The position numbers and the translations under genes are program-made. From Crambe crambe (taxonomy: Eukaryota > Porifera > Demospongiae > Poecilosclerida > Crambeidae): a stretch of 64,000 nucleotides of DNA. This document shows positions 1 through 10,449 of this stretch, piece by piece (the first letter of the stretch is position 1; each line of letters begins with the position of its first letter). The notes beneath the pieces were generated by a model. That model saw only the letters and a program-made list of their open reading frames with translations. It was not told where the DNA came from and ran no database searches. The stretch lies in the NCBI GenBank assembly GCA_963924555.1, contig OZ004581.1, forward strand, positions 4,999,338 to 5,063,337, written 5' to 3'.

Positions 1-1960
1 GACATAGGTGTCCTAGTGCCAATAACAGGAACTATTTAATAATGGTATGGTCTCGTTGAAAGGAGGTCATTGCAATAATTGAACACTTTCTCAGAGTGTC
101 TGTATTGAGATGTGGTTACTCTATTCAATCACCTCATTAGAGAACATCATCCAACAAGTGAGTTCCTGTACCCAATGTGTTTGTTTCCAACAATTTAACT
201 CTGCAAGCAAAATTAATGATGTACAGTAAATTGGGAAATATTTTTTCGTAGTTACAGGTTGCTTGTAATTAGATAAAGAGAAGTATGTACAGTTCAAAAA
301 AGTTCAGCAACAAGGGAGTGAACTTCAGTCAAGTAACCTCATATTACCAAACTACGAGCTAACTATTCCTACTTCACTCCCATGACAGGCCAAGATGATA
401 TAAAGATTATCATACTTTTTGCACATGCATATTGGCTGGCCTGTGGTGTGCATTATTTACATCACAACTTTTGATAGCTTATCGAATCCTAGCTTGTAAA
501 GATCATCGTGAGACTAGCTACCAGTGATCATGGGGCTGAAGACATTAGCCTTGTCCACTTCCAATGATAAGTGTGAATTCATCTTGCTTGCTACTTACTT
601 GTTACATGTAACAGTATTATCATGCTAATTGGCTTGTCAAAAGTGTGCGTGTGTGTGGGGGGGGGGCAGTGCCCCCCTTGCCCCCCTAGTTCTCTACCAC
701 TGGTTTAATGGGAGAAGAATGCATGATCATCATAAGTGCTCTCTCCAAACACACTCACCTCCCCCCCCCCCCCCCCCCCCCTTTTTGGTAGCCGTCTCTA
801 CCCCTTTAAACTGCATCCCATTTATATCTTTCTCCCTTGATAGGGTTCCTGTACCATCTGGATGCCTAGGAACTACCCCCATACATCTTTATGGTTAGTA
901 TGAGTTGCTGGAAGAGTTGGAAAGAGCTTCAAACAGGTAAATCAAAGGATTATCTGTACTCTTGGTCCCTCCCTATTTCCATAATTGCTAGTTGGTTGTG
1001 CAGTTCGGGAGGGGGGGAGTTAATAAGTGCAGGTCAGTGGGAGGTTAACAGTAGGATTTATTATTGCACTGTGGCAGTGTGCCTTGTACCTACCATGATT
1101 CTACTAGTGTGTCTACCCAACCTTTTACCCAATCATGGTGGTGAGGATAGCAGTAGTGTGAAGATTAAAATATGATTTGTATACTCTATTGTCTACTCCA
1201 TTGTGTTTAGCAGTTGGTGGCAACATTGATGAGTGGTAAACCTTTACCCAATCAGTGTGTGCAGTGTAGCTTGGGAATTGAGGGGGTGGGTTAAATTGAA
1301 GTATGAGTTTTCTATGAATTTATAGTCTTATATAGATTTATTCCACTGCATTTAGCAGTTGTCCTTAATAGTGACATCTTTGAGAAGTGACTTTTTCTGT
1401 AGTTGCCCTTCCTGTATTATAGACCTCTCTATGTGTATTAACTCTTAGTGCTCTCTTTAATTTTTCTATTAACAGTTTGAATGATAAGACTGGATTTCCA
1501 GGGTTGATGATTTAGTGTGGGATCAGAATGTGTGAGAACCCAATGTGTCTTGTAGTTCCAGGAGGCTTAATTGCAATGACAGTCTGTTATCTTCCAGTCC
1601 ATTCCTTCTTATCTGACACAATTTCAATGATTAGATAATCATGTGCAGATGTACTGCATGTCCTGCAATGTGCTTCTGGTTGAAGCTGTACACTAATCTA
1701 GGGGTTTTAGCTGGGAAATCACAAACTGCATGGAACAGCAGTTCTTAAGGTTGCAGGAGGGGCCATATTGTCCTCCCAATCATGTATATGCTCTACCCTT
1801 CTGGGATAGATGATGTTTATCTGTTGTAGGGGTCATATTGTAGTCTTAGCCCTCCCTGTCAGGTAAACTCTTTATAACATGAGTTCCTTAGCTGGAGTCC
1901 AACCTACATCTTCAGAGCTGCCTGATGAGCCTGCCATTATCTTGGCTGTGGTAGAGGTAA
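1..1960. other. No gene recognised; old repeat debris
   Basis: I see no coding region with recognisable domains here. Positions 315-386 resemble the inner stem of the palindrome at 53.4 kb (the words gggagtgaac and ATTCCTACttcactccc recur in the same order), so a fragment of that element family probably lies here. A G-run followed by cagtgcccccc at 657-690 matches the style of other small GC-homopolymer elements in the window. The stretch 1590-1690 resembles 16370-16450 (tatctgaca, catgtgcagatgt, catgtcctg, gtgcttctg in order), so it is a dispersed repeat. Confidence 0.5.
761..781. repeat. Poly-C run, 21 nt
   Basis: This is an uninterrupted run of C. Several similar C or G runs occur in the window, usually beside or inside small inverted-repeat elements. 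Run length is prone to assembly error. Confidence 0.85.
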
Positions 1961-1967
1961 GTAGGTT

Positions 1968-2135
1968 GTGTGATCAGATTGCTGTGGTCTTGCAACATTA
2001 TTATAATTAAAACCAATTTACATAGCTTCCTTTCAAGTTGCCCAACTCCAAAGCCACAGTTAAGAAGGAGGCTATGTAAAAATGTGGTTTGGAGTTTTAG
2101 ATTTTGTGTTCCAAGATCACTGCAATCTGCTGTAT
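1968..2135. repeat. Diverged palindromic MITE-like element, copy 1
   Basis: The left arm (cagattgc-tg-ggtcttgcaac, then tttacatag and cctttcaa) is mirrored by the right arm (ggaggctatgtaaa, then ccaagatcac and tgcaatctg). The element is a diverged copy of the cleaner palindrome at 4568-4738, in the opposite sense relative to its nearby homopolymer. A 27-nt G run follows at 2184-2210. No open reading frame of its own is apparent. Confidence 0.7.
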
Positions 2136-2183
2136 GGTTCTTGTAAAGGAAGTGTGACACTGAAGGTTCCTGTAGGCCCAGCA

Positions 2184-2210
2184 GGGGGGGGGGGGGGGGG
2201 GGGGGGGGGG
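2184..2210. repeat. Poly-G run, 27 nt
   Basis: An uninterrupted G run lies about 50 bp beyond the palindrome at 1968-2135. The related palindrome at 4568-4738 has a C run on its other side (4441-4466). In reverse complement the two have the same order: C run, spacer, palindrome. Confidence 0.85.
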
Positions 2211-2424
2211 TTTGTTTTGTTTGTATAAACACTTCATAGTAGCTACATTCTTTTCCAGTGAATTTACACAAGTACACCAGAACAATAGCTATTTCTTCTT
2301 GCTCTTGAAGTGGCTATATGTGAAGGTTGCACTTTGTGATTGAGAGATTGAGTGTAGTTCAGACTTTGTGGTCCCTGCAGACACTTCCACCAATGGAGTA
2401 TTACTGCACCGTTAGGACCTCTAC

Positions 2425-2580
2425 ATAATAGTTAGACAATGAGACCAAGGGATCTACGGTCTATTTAGAAACCTGAGAGCCCTGGGCTGTAGCGTCCCGA
2501 GCGCAGCAAGGGTGCTACTAAGGGCCCGAAGGTTTCTAAACAGACTGTAGATTCCGTTTGTTCGAGGTGTCTAACTTATT
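2425..2580. repeat. Inverted-repeat element, about 155 bp
   Basis: Two arms are complementary across the interval. Left words include ataatagttagaca, atctacggtct and tttagaaacc. Right words include ggtttctaaa, agactgtagat and tgtctaactta. A GC-rich centre (gggctgtagc and gctactaaggg) forms the inner stem. This is a small non-autonomous element with no coding capacity. The adjoining 2316-2430 segment recurs at 6796-6930 (tatgtgaaggttgca, gtgattgagagattgag, cacttccacca). Confidence 0.7.
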
Positions 2581-2983
2581 TAGACTATAGCCAATCACTG
2601 AAGTTGTTTAACTTACCTCAACACGCACTTGGAAACAATAACCATGGTTTTTAAATGCAACAAACATGAATCAGAGCGCACCTAGAAACAATAACCGTGG
2701 CCACCGCGATGCGTTGCTAGAATTGGACCAATTGGAATGACCATCTTTACCGCCTATGACCTAGGGCAAGTGAATTCTAAGTGCCATAAGGGGTGATTCT
2801 AAGTGCCATAAAGCATGATTCTAAGTGAATAGAATTCACCAAATGGACCAATGAGATTCCTTGATTGTGACTAGCTATAGTCTAAAGATCGGTAAGGCTT
2901 GCTGTGTTTTACTGCACTGGCCTTCTGGGAAATCTAATCTCCATCTTCCAATAAGACACTGTGGGGAGATAACCTTCAATGTG

Positions 2984-3135
2984 TACAGTGAATTGCAAGT
3001 GGGTTGTCCAAATGCAAAGCACAAATTGACTGCAATAAAAACTAGGAAAAGCCACACATCTATTCAGGAACAGCCTCAAGGTTACACAGCTCTTATAGAT
3101 TTTTATATTGGACAACCAACTTGCAATTCACTGTA
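2984..3135. mobile_element. 152-bp element with 28-bp terminal inverted repeats
   Basis: The first 28 bases start tacagtgaattgcaag and the last 28 bases are their reverse complement with one mismatch. The interior of about 96 bp is unrelated between halves. This is the form of a miniature inverted-repeat transposable element. No target duplication could be fixed with confidence. Confidence 0.75.
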
Positions 3136-4440
3136 TGACCCTTAAGTGAGAGTTTGAGCTAGTCATTGCTTGGAAATGAGGAGAACACTCTAGCTACATT
3201 CATGCATAATCATAGGTATCAAAGTGCCATTGCTGTGTAGAATCATTCCTTATGCATGTTGGAAGGTAGAGTGTATTCTGTCACCTCATTAGAATACACA
3301 TTCCATATTCAGTCCATGTTTCCAATAAATTCCTCTTAGAATAAAAATGCTGCATTCTAATTATTATTCTGCATGTATTCTGAAAATCAGACTCAATGCA
3401 GTTTGTCATTGGACATTTTCCCAGTCTATTTCTTCATTTTGTCCTGCCCTTTAAAACATAGAAACGATGTAGATGTAGCTACAGTGTCTGTGTGTCACTA
3501 TCATAAGGTACCCTTCTGGGTTGTGTGACTTGTTGAATGAATATGCAGGGTGGGAGGCATAACTTCAATCCTGCTCTAGAATCTTGTGCACTAGCTGCCT
3601 GATGAGATTTTGGGGGAAGGAAACCACTAATCTTAGTGTGGTATTCTGAGTGGGAATATGGTGGACTTCAGAATGGGGCTTATCAGCTGTTGGTGTGGTA
3701 GACTGTGTGATCTATGTATGACTTTGCAAGGAAATTAAGATCACATGCTACAAAGTCGAGTTAAGACTCCGAGTTGTGAGAAAGCAGAAAGCTGAAGACC
3801 AGGCATGTTATAATAACAGAAAGTAAGCAAGAAAATCAACATGAAAGCCGTAAATAGCATGCAAGACCAAAGGGTACAAAGCTCAAGATCATCTAGCAGA
3901 ACCTGCAAGAAAGCCTTAATAGCAAGAACAGAAGCTACAAAGTCACTAGTAGGCTGAGAAAGCTGAAAGATAGCCAAGCTATAGCTATGACCACCATAAA
4001 AGCTCACTCACTTACCATTAACAAAAAAACAAAACAAAAAACAACATAATAATGACAGTGCATGCAAAAAGTAGTCTCCTATAATTATTTATCTACCTGA
4101 AAAAATAAATCAAATGATAATAAGTTTACTACGTGCCGAGGCATCCAGTCTTTTAAAAGACTAACTTGTTATGACTATGTGAATATTCTTTGTGATTTTG
4201 TGTATAGATCATTTGGATAGTTAAGATACTTCCATCAATGGAATCCTACTCCACAACTTCTAGCAGGACTCCCAGAGGGGGTGGGCCAGTCTTGCAATGT
4301 CCATAAAGGAGAGGTGTCTTATACCATTACAGAATGAAAATGTAGAAGATATTTAGAACAGTAAAGCTAGAAGCGCTGTATAAAACTCAATAATTCATTA
4401 TTATCCAAGGGGGACATGAAATCCTCAAGAAGGGGGCATG

Positions 4441-4466
4441 CCCCCCCCCCCCCCCCCCCCCCCCCC
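4441..4466. repeat. Poly-C run, 26 nt
   Basis: This C run is followed by about 40 nt of almost pure A/T and then by the palindrome at 4568. Confidence 0.85.
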
Positions 4467-4567
4467 AAATAAAAAATTTAAAAAATTAATAAAAATTAAA
4501 AAAATACCTAATATTTATTCATAAGGTTAAAGGTTTTATCCATTAGGAAGCAACACAATTCCTGGTG

Positions 4568-4738
4568 TACAGCAGATTGCAGTGATCTTGCAATACAAAT
4601 CCAGAACAGCCAAAACCAAAAATTTACATAGCCTCCTTTCAAGTAGCCCAACTCCAAAGCCATTTGAAAGGAGACTATGTAAATTTTGGTTTTGCTGTTC
4701 TGGATTTCATGTTGCAAGATCACTGCAATCTGCTGTAT
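4568..4738. repeat. Palindromic MITE-like element, copy 2
   Basis: The arms are about 75 bp long and nearly perfectly complementary. The left arm starts acagcagattgcagtgatc and the right arm ends gatcactgcaatctgctgt. The short centre contains agtagcccaactccaaagcc. The copy at 1968-2135 has the same centre words, so both are members of one family. It has no coding capacity and would fold into a long hairpin. Confidence 0.85.
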
Positions 4739-6412
4739 CAATTTTTTAACAACAGCTATATACCAGATACACAGTGATAGTGTATGTTAGATATTCCATC
4801 CTTCTGGGTTGTATGATTTCCGCTGAAGGAATTATGCAGGGTGGTCTCTAGGGTATGTTGTAGCATACGTTTCTTAGCATATCATGTATGTTGAATCCTG
4901 TGAACTAGCCAATCTACTGCCTTATGAGGTTGTGGGGAGATATCACAGAAGGAAACCAGTATCTTGGTATGGTACTCCAAGTTTGAATAAGGTCAGACTT
5001 CAGAATGGGGCTTATCAGTTTGCATCTACCTTATTTATGTGAAGGTCACATATTTCAGTAGTGTAGGAAATACATAGATAGGCAGCAGTTATACTGTCAT
5101 TGGGTACCCCTCCCTCCTGCTTCCTTTTTTTTTTTTTTTTGTGATTTTTATGTGAAGCCAGACAATGTCAGAGGGTCCCCATTATGTGTTATGATGACGA
5201 AAACAAATCTCACATGTACATGCATGCATACATGCATTTCCTATAAATGAGTCATGACCTGAGAGTCAGCTCATGAAGAAATCTCCTCTTATCTATTATC
5301 AGTTCATGAGTATTGTAAAGCCAGCTCCATCTATTAAAACTAATTGTTTGGATAATTACTCACTCTACTGTGACCATAGCTCTGACCTTGCTAGCTCTTT
5401 TCCACATCTAGCAACAGAAATGGTACTGGGTAATGATCTCCATTCCAACAAGCATTATTATTATGAAGGTGGATGTAATTTCTTCCTTTATGTATGGCAT
5501 TCCCTTATGTAGATTTCAGGGTGGACTGCTTGTCAGTAAGGAATGAGAAATGGGTAGTGGCTTATAAGGACCTAAGTTTCCAAGGTCATGCGATGGTGAT
5601 AGTGTAAACCATAGGAAAAATTGTGTCCATGCACCTATTCACCAAACCTTCCTGACAACCAACCTACAATGGACAGTACCTACATGGTTTTGCAGAATCT
5701 TTGAAGACAGAATACCCAACACCATTCCTTATCTGGAAGTAGTAGTTAGCTAGAACAACACACAGCAGTATAGCTTATCACAACAATTTCTTGTTCATGC
5801 ACAGCAAAGTTTGTTTAGAAGTCTGACCATATCCCACTCATCTTTACTACAACAGGATATTGGTATGATGGTTATCTCCCCACAGTGTCTCCTGTGAAAA
5901 TAGAGATTTCCAGTCATGGCCAAGTTTACCATCACAGTACAGAGTGTAATGTCATCAGTCCTTTTATAATTTATAGTGGATCATGGGATATTATTATTGC
6001 AGTAAGTGAGCTGATTCTCAGAGCGAGTATTAGCTATTAGATTTAAAGCCTAAGAAGTTAAAGCACAAATAAGTCAGCTAACTATCACTCACTCACCTAT
6101 AGCTAGATATACCTTGCTCACTCCCTCGCTTGCTGTCAAAATTAATGTTGCACATTGCCCCAGTAGTCTGACATTGAGAGGGACATAAAATGGGGTGTGT
6201 CCATTATCTGCTACTTTACATCAACCTCAAAAATTTGTATGAATGACTTGTGGTTGTGTGTGTAGCTAGCTATATAGCTGGGAGAGACATCTTGTTCAAC
6301 TGACTGCATAATTAAAGATCAGACTGACTTGTAAGTTGGAATATTAGCTATATAAATTTAATGAATCATCACATCTTATTTCTACAGTTCTGGTTGGTGG
6401 GATTGCATTAAA

Positions 6413-6754
6413 ATGGCTGAGTCCAAGGAATATTCCACAATTGTCAAGTGCAGTAGGGATTTGGAAATTGTTCTGGAGGAGTCCAACAAAGATATAGCAA
6501 AGTTTCTCTTCCAGCAAGGATTCATTTCAAAAGAACGTCATGATGAAGTTATCAACCCAAAGTCACTTCTGACAGGAGCTGATAAAGCTAGCATGCTAGT
6601 GACTACTATAAGGAATCGAGTTGAACTCAACCCTCGCAATTATCACAAAGTGGTCGATTATATGCGTCAGAACATCATATTTAGAGACGTTGTTGCAATT
6701 CTGGATGCGGAGTATCAGGGAAGCACTCCACCAGGTATTGTAGGGGAAGACTAG
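6413..6754 (+). CDS. Small death-fold (CARD/DED-like) protein
   Basis: The frame encodes 113 residues from an ATG that closely follows a TTTCTACAG acceptor-like site, so this may be the first coding exon of a spliced gene. The pattern is that of a six-helix death-fold adaptor domain: LEIVLEESNKDIAKFLFQQG (residues about 17-36), FISKERHDEVINP, then KASMLVTTIRNRVELNP and a last helix YHKVVDYMRQN...VAILDAEY (about 82-102). The spacing of hydrophobic positions and the 'I-NP' turn resemble CARD-type domains of invertebrate signalling proteins. That assignment is by pattern only. A CACCAG/GTATTG donor-like site at about 6735 could join further exons; otherwise it ends at TAG as a stand-alone domain. 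It would act as a cytosolic homotypic interaction module. No catalytic domain is visible. Confidence 0.5.
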   Translation: MAESKEYSTIVKCSRDLEIVLEESNKDIAKFLFQQGFISKERHDEVINPKSLLTGADKASMLVTTIRNRVELNPRNYHKVVDYMRQNIIFRDVVAILDAEYQGSTPPGIVGED

Positions 6755-7036
6755 GTGTTACTTAGGTGTAGAGAGGTCAGCAACAAAGCATGATGTATGT
6801 GAAGGTTGCATTAATAACTTTTAGTGATTGAGAGATTGAGACTTAGAAATGAGCAATGGTCCCTGAGATAGTCCAGGCACTTCCACCAGGTGGAATATTA
6901 TACTGCACTGTTGGAACTTCTACAGATTAGCAACAGTAAGGCTTGGAAATCTTACAGATGCTAGGGGAAAATGGTAGAGACAGACTATGACCAGAGTGAG
7001 AGTTTGAGCTGGAAATGAACAACCTACATTCATGCA

Positions 7037-7804
7037 TATACGGTAGGCCGCAAAAAAAAGTTCCCGTTCCGTCCACGTAGGACTGGCGTTGAACGCCTTG
7101 ACCGTTGCAGTTTCTACACAGTCCCTCGTGCGTTTAATTTTCTATACCGTTATAACATCAAGCGTTGCACGCCTGTTCAACGTTCACGAAGAAACGGTAA
7201 GAAGCATAGCCATGTACGTACGTAGGTGAAAAAATGTTATTACAAAACGTAACCCTAAGCCTAAAAGCTTATAGAACTATGCGTAGCTATCTCTCTAGGC
7301 TGACTAGCTATCTCTCTAAGCTGACTAGCTATCTCTCTAAGCTGACTAGCTTATGTTGGCACTAGAGCTAGCTAGCTACATAGCTAGTTCTGCACTTACA
7401 GCTAGCTATAGCATACACCACCCTGATGTTCTAGTGTCAGATTTCCAGTGTGATGAAACTTTACAGACACGATGAAGGCAGAAGAAATTGTACCACCACT
7501 AGCATGCACAAGTCGATATCTAGCTACGTAGAGCTCAAGGCCTTCCTCGGAGACTGCCTGCAGGTCATCTCGCTGTCGATCTGCTGCTGATGAACGTTTT
7601 TGCTGGAATTGCTGCGTGCTTTCATACCGTAAAAACGTTTAGTAATTTCGAACCCAACTACATACGTTTAATTTGGCCGTTCAACACAAACGCCTGCTTT
7701 GCGTTCATAAAGCGTTCGCACACGGTTTTTTTTACAACACTTGAGCGTTCTACGGACGTTGTACGGCAACGCAACGGGAACCTTTTTATGATGAAGACCG
7801 TATA
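7037..7804. mobile_element. 768-bp inverted-repeat DNA element, non-autonomous
   Basis: The interval begins tatacggt and ends accgtata. Just inside, aaaaaaagttcccgtt (about 7052) is mirrored by aacgggaacctttttat (7773-7789). The ends are rich in AACG/CGTT words on both strands, unlike the AT-rich flanks, suggesting subterminal binding sites. Inside, positions 7285-7347 hold about three copies of a 22-bp tandem repeat (ctgactagctatctctctaag). No transposase is encoded. Confidence 0.6.
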
Positions 7805-8027
7805 ACCCTGTACAACACATATAAGAGGGATCTATTGGAATCAGTGTAGCAAGTTGGTAGATATCATTACTTTATTTACAAGGAATTCGTATTGCTCCAG
7901 ATTCTAGCAAAGTATAACTTTATTTAACCCCCTCCTGTGGCTATGAATATTATGAATATCATACCATTAGCCTTAGGTCTGTTATATCGACCACGTTGCC
8001 AGTAGTGATTAAGCTACTCTCCAATTA

Positions 8028-8245
8028 ATCAGAGAGTGGTAGCTCTCTCTATGTAAGGATGACGTTGATACAAAAGTGAAATTCTAGTTGATGTTCCCCC
8101 ACTTAGACTTAAGAAAAGCTACTGCGAATGATTATCCTGCTTACTAGAGCCTACTACAAAGTGCAGAACAAGTTTCAGGATCAGGGAGCTTACTATTTCA
8201 GAAAATGGCAAGCAGGTAAGTCGCCAGATTCTTCTTCTTCTCTAT
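8028..8245 (+). repeat. Hairpin-capped dispersed repeat, copy H1
   Basis: It begins ATCAGAGAGTGGTAGCTCTC, a self-complementary cap, followed by tatgtaaggatgacg, a variant of the (A/T)GTAGGGATG word that follows this cap in the other copies. The body ends in gattcttcttcttctctattat. A diverged copy with the same body lies in inverse orientation at 34145-34377. Confidence 0.65.
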
Positions 8246-8661
8246 TATCAGTCTAGTCTGGCATAGCCACACCCCCGAGCGCAAAGCGCGAGGTGGTCTG
8301 TTAGAAGTAGCAGAAAATCTGCTACTGCACGAATATCACTAGGGACATGCAAATTATGCTGGCATAGTTTTGGGCATAATGGGTTGAACTTTAATGCCAG
8401 CACAATGCTGGCATAATAGAGGATTTTTACTTCCAGGGGTTGGCAGATATGGAGGTATTGATGTCGACTCTTGAGTTCCTTTGTATAAACTGCTGAATTA
8501 GAGTAGCCACCTACGTAATTGGTGGTGGTAACTGCTGTTTCCTTTACTAAATATTCCAGCAAACTAACTTGCTGCTGATAAAATTATGATGGATGACTAA
8601 AAGAGGTTGCAATTATGCTACAATAAACCTGATTTTCTTACTAATTTTTAAAAGCATAATT

Positions 8662-8810
8662 AATACTTATTGCACACTCCTGCGTTGAATATCATGATTT
8701 ATTACTACCCAAGGTGGGAATATTTCACGAGGCCATAGGCCGAGTGAAATATGCCCAACCGAGGGTAGTAATAAATCTGATATTCAACAAAGGAGTGTGC
8801 AATAAGTATT
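8662..8810. repeat. Palindromic element of about 149 bp
   Basis: Left arm aatacttattgcacactcct through ttattactaccc is mirrored by gggtagtaataaa through aggagtgtgcaataagtatt. The centre gtgggaatatttcac...gtgaaatatgccca closes around gaggccataggccga. It abuts the left inverted repeat of the recombinase-bearing element that follows. Confidence 0.8.
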
Positions 8811-8812
8811 TT

Positions 8813-10188
8813 ATTATATATATATACGTGGATTCAAGCAAAATACATAATACATGATAGTGTCTTTACTTGTTCATAATGGTAACTGAACAGTTATAAA
8901 AGTTAAACTGACTCGTATTTCTTGAATCTACCTTTACACTCTTATTTTTGATGTTTAATGATGCCTGCATATCTTGAAGTGGCAAAGAATCGTCTGGCTT
9001 TCCACATAGTGCACTGCTCAATTTTTCAGATATTGCCAGTTTAATACCATTTGCAGTCTTGCTTGCATAGCTACGAATACTGCTTTCACTCCTATGTCCA
9101 CTCACACACATAATGTGACGAGCTTCAAATCCACATTCATCCAGAATGGTGACAGGAAGTGGCTCGAATTGAATGGTTAGTGTATTCTCTTGATAAATTA
9201 GCTAGCTTTGATATCACTTTCATCTTGTTAGCAAGAGTGTTTACACCAATACACTGATTATCGTACCAAACAGGGTCCTCTAAGTCTCCTTTTTTCTTAG
9301 GACGCTGAAAGAAAGCACTGCATTTAGGATTCAGCTTTTTTTCAATTGACTGTACTGGACACAAAATGTCTCCTGGTCTCTCAAACATAAATCCACCTTC
9401 CTCTGCTTCTGTATCTTCCCTTCTATTCTTGGTAAGTTCATCCTTCAGTTGAAAAACGTATTTCCTGCCAAAATCCAAAAGAATCCATCTGAAGCTCTTT
9501 CAAATTTTCCTGCCCACGTCTACAAAAGAAGAGCATTATCTCAAACCAAACTTTATTCTGCAGACCTGTGGGTGTTGCAGTGTCAAATGCCACACTTTGG
9601 TACAGTTTTTCAGGTCCTCCTTGGCAATAGCAGGCTTATGCTCTACTTTTGCTTTTCCTTGTTTTTTTAAAAATTCTACTACCTTTGCTTTTAATACACG
9701 GTTCGCTTCATTGAACTCGCTACCATTAATAATGTCTACATCTGGCCTACTACTCTTGATGAAACGGCATAAACCAAACCTTATGGCTGTGAGACTTGAC
9801 TTTGAGTATGGTTGTTTATCCTTTCTCCTTGTTTCTACGTAAAATTTCTTTAGCAAGTCGTTCAAAATTGGCATTGGAAATGAAGCAAAGTCTGTAGACT
9901 GACCTTTTTCTTGCGAATATAGTTGGAAAACTCCCACCGCTACTTTAGTAGCTCTCTTAGTATTCTGTATTCTGGCTATCTTTATTGCTCAGCAATGTGG
10001 CTATATCATCTTCAGTAATGTCAGCAAATCTAGTAGAACTTGCCTCGGCCATCCTAGAAAAATGGTTACTAGGCACGATTTATTTTCTGCGCATGCGTAG
10101 ACGAGGCATTGAATAATACCATTGAATACCGTGAATTATTCAACGGTAACGGACCAATCAGATTGCTTGAATCCACATATATAATAAT
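8813..10188. mobile_element. Inverted-repeat bounded element carrying a Crypton-like recombinase
   Basis: Positions 8813-8841 (ttattatatatat through gtggattcaagcaa) and 10163-10188 (ttgcttgaatccac through atataataat) are inverted copies. The recombinase remnant lies between them on the minus strand. Cryptons are not known for terminal inverted repeats, so these may be a nested MITE or a hitch-hiking arrangement. The right end also holds a small hairpin at 10107-10142 (ttgaataat ... attattcaa). Confidence 0.55.
8866..10052 (-). pseudogene. Crypton/KIAA1958-like tyrosine recombinase, frameshifted
   Basis: Read on the minus strand the N-terminus starts at ATG 10052 (MAEASSTRFADIT, then a region ending LLSNKDSQNT). 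It continues in a second frame from about 9960 (VFQLYSQEKG ... RKDKQPYSKSSLTAIRFGLC) to about 9540. A further frame (9137-9478) carries DPVWYDNQCIGVNTL and the catalytic H-x-x-R box in YTNHSIRATS. The last frame (8866-9160) carries DECGFEARHIMCVSGHRSES and the Y of SIRSYA. These are the conserved C-terminal boxes of the DUF3504/Crypton recombinase family, which cuts and joins DNA through a tyrosine. At least three frame changes break it. A TTTTGTAG acceptor-like site near 9540 shows that one break could be an intron instead. It is inactive as it stands. Confidence 0.8.
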
Positions 10189-10449
10189 AGGCATTATTGT
10201 TGAGCATAATAGGGCAGGGGTTCTGGCATTGGAGCATAGGATAATAGGGAAGAAAAAAAGCATGTCTCTAAATATCATTACCTAAGCACAGTGTGGACCA
10301 CAGTGTACACCACAGACATGCAATAGATAACCAACACCACTGCTGCTATGGAGAAACTATCCAGTGCACTGCTCTGTGTCAATAGGTTTTCTCCTTAAGA
10401 GCAATATACCTTTCATATATAGAGAAGTACCCTCTACACATAGCTAAAC

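Larger units (their letters stand above)
3140..6400. other. No gene recognised; duplicated repeat-rich DNA
   Basis: A diverged direct duplication links 3490-3695 with 4785-5020 (shared in order: ccttctgggttgt, tatgcagggtgg, gaaggaaacca, gacttcagaatggggcttatcag). A 26-nt C run is at 4441-4466 and a T run near 5127. Nothing between 5020 and 6400 could be assigned. A TTTCTACAG acceptor-like site stands at the end, just before the reading frame at 6413. Confidence 0.5.

Noticed and set aside
629-1175. Two plus-strand frames of about 90 residues
   Set aside because: They depend on homopolymer runs (Pro-rich stretch from poly-C) and show no domain or splice support.
2861-3145. 94-residue plus-strand frame
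   Set aside because: It runs through a 152-bp inverted-repeat element and has no domain; the frame is by chance.
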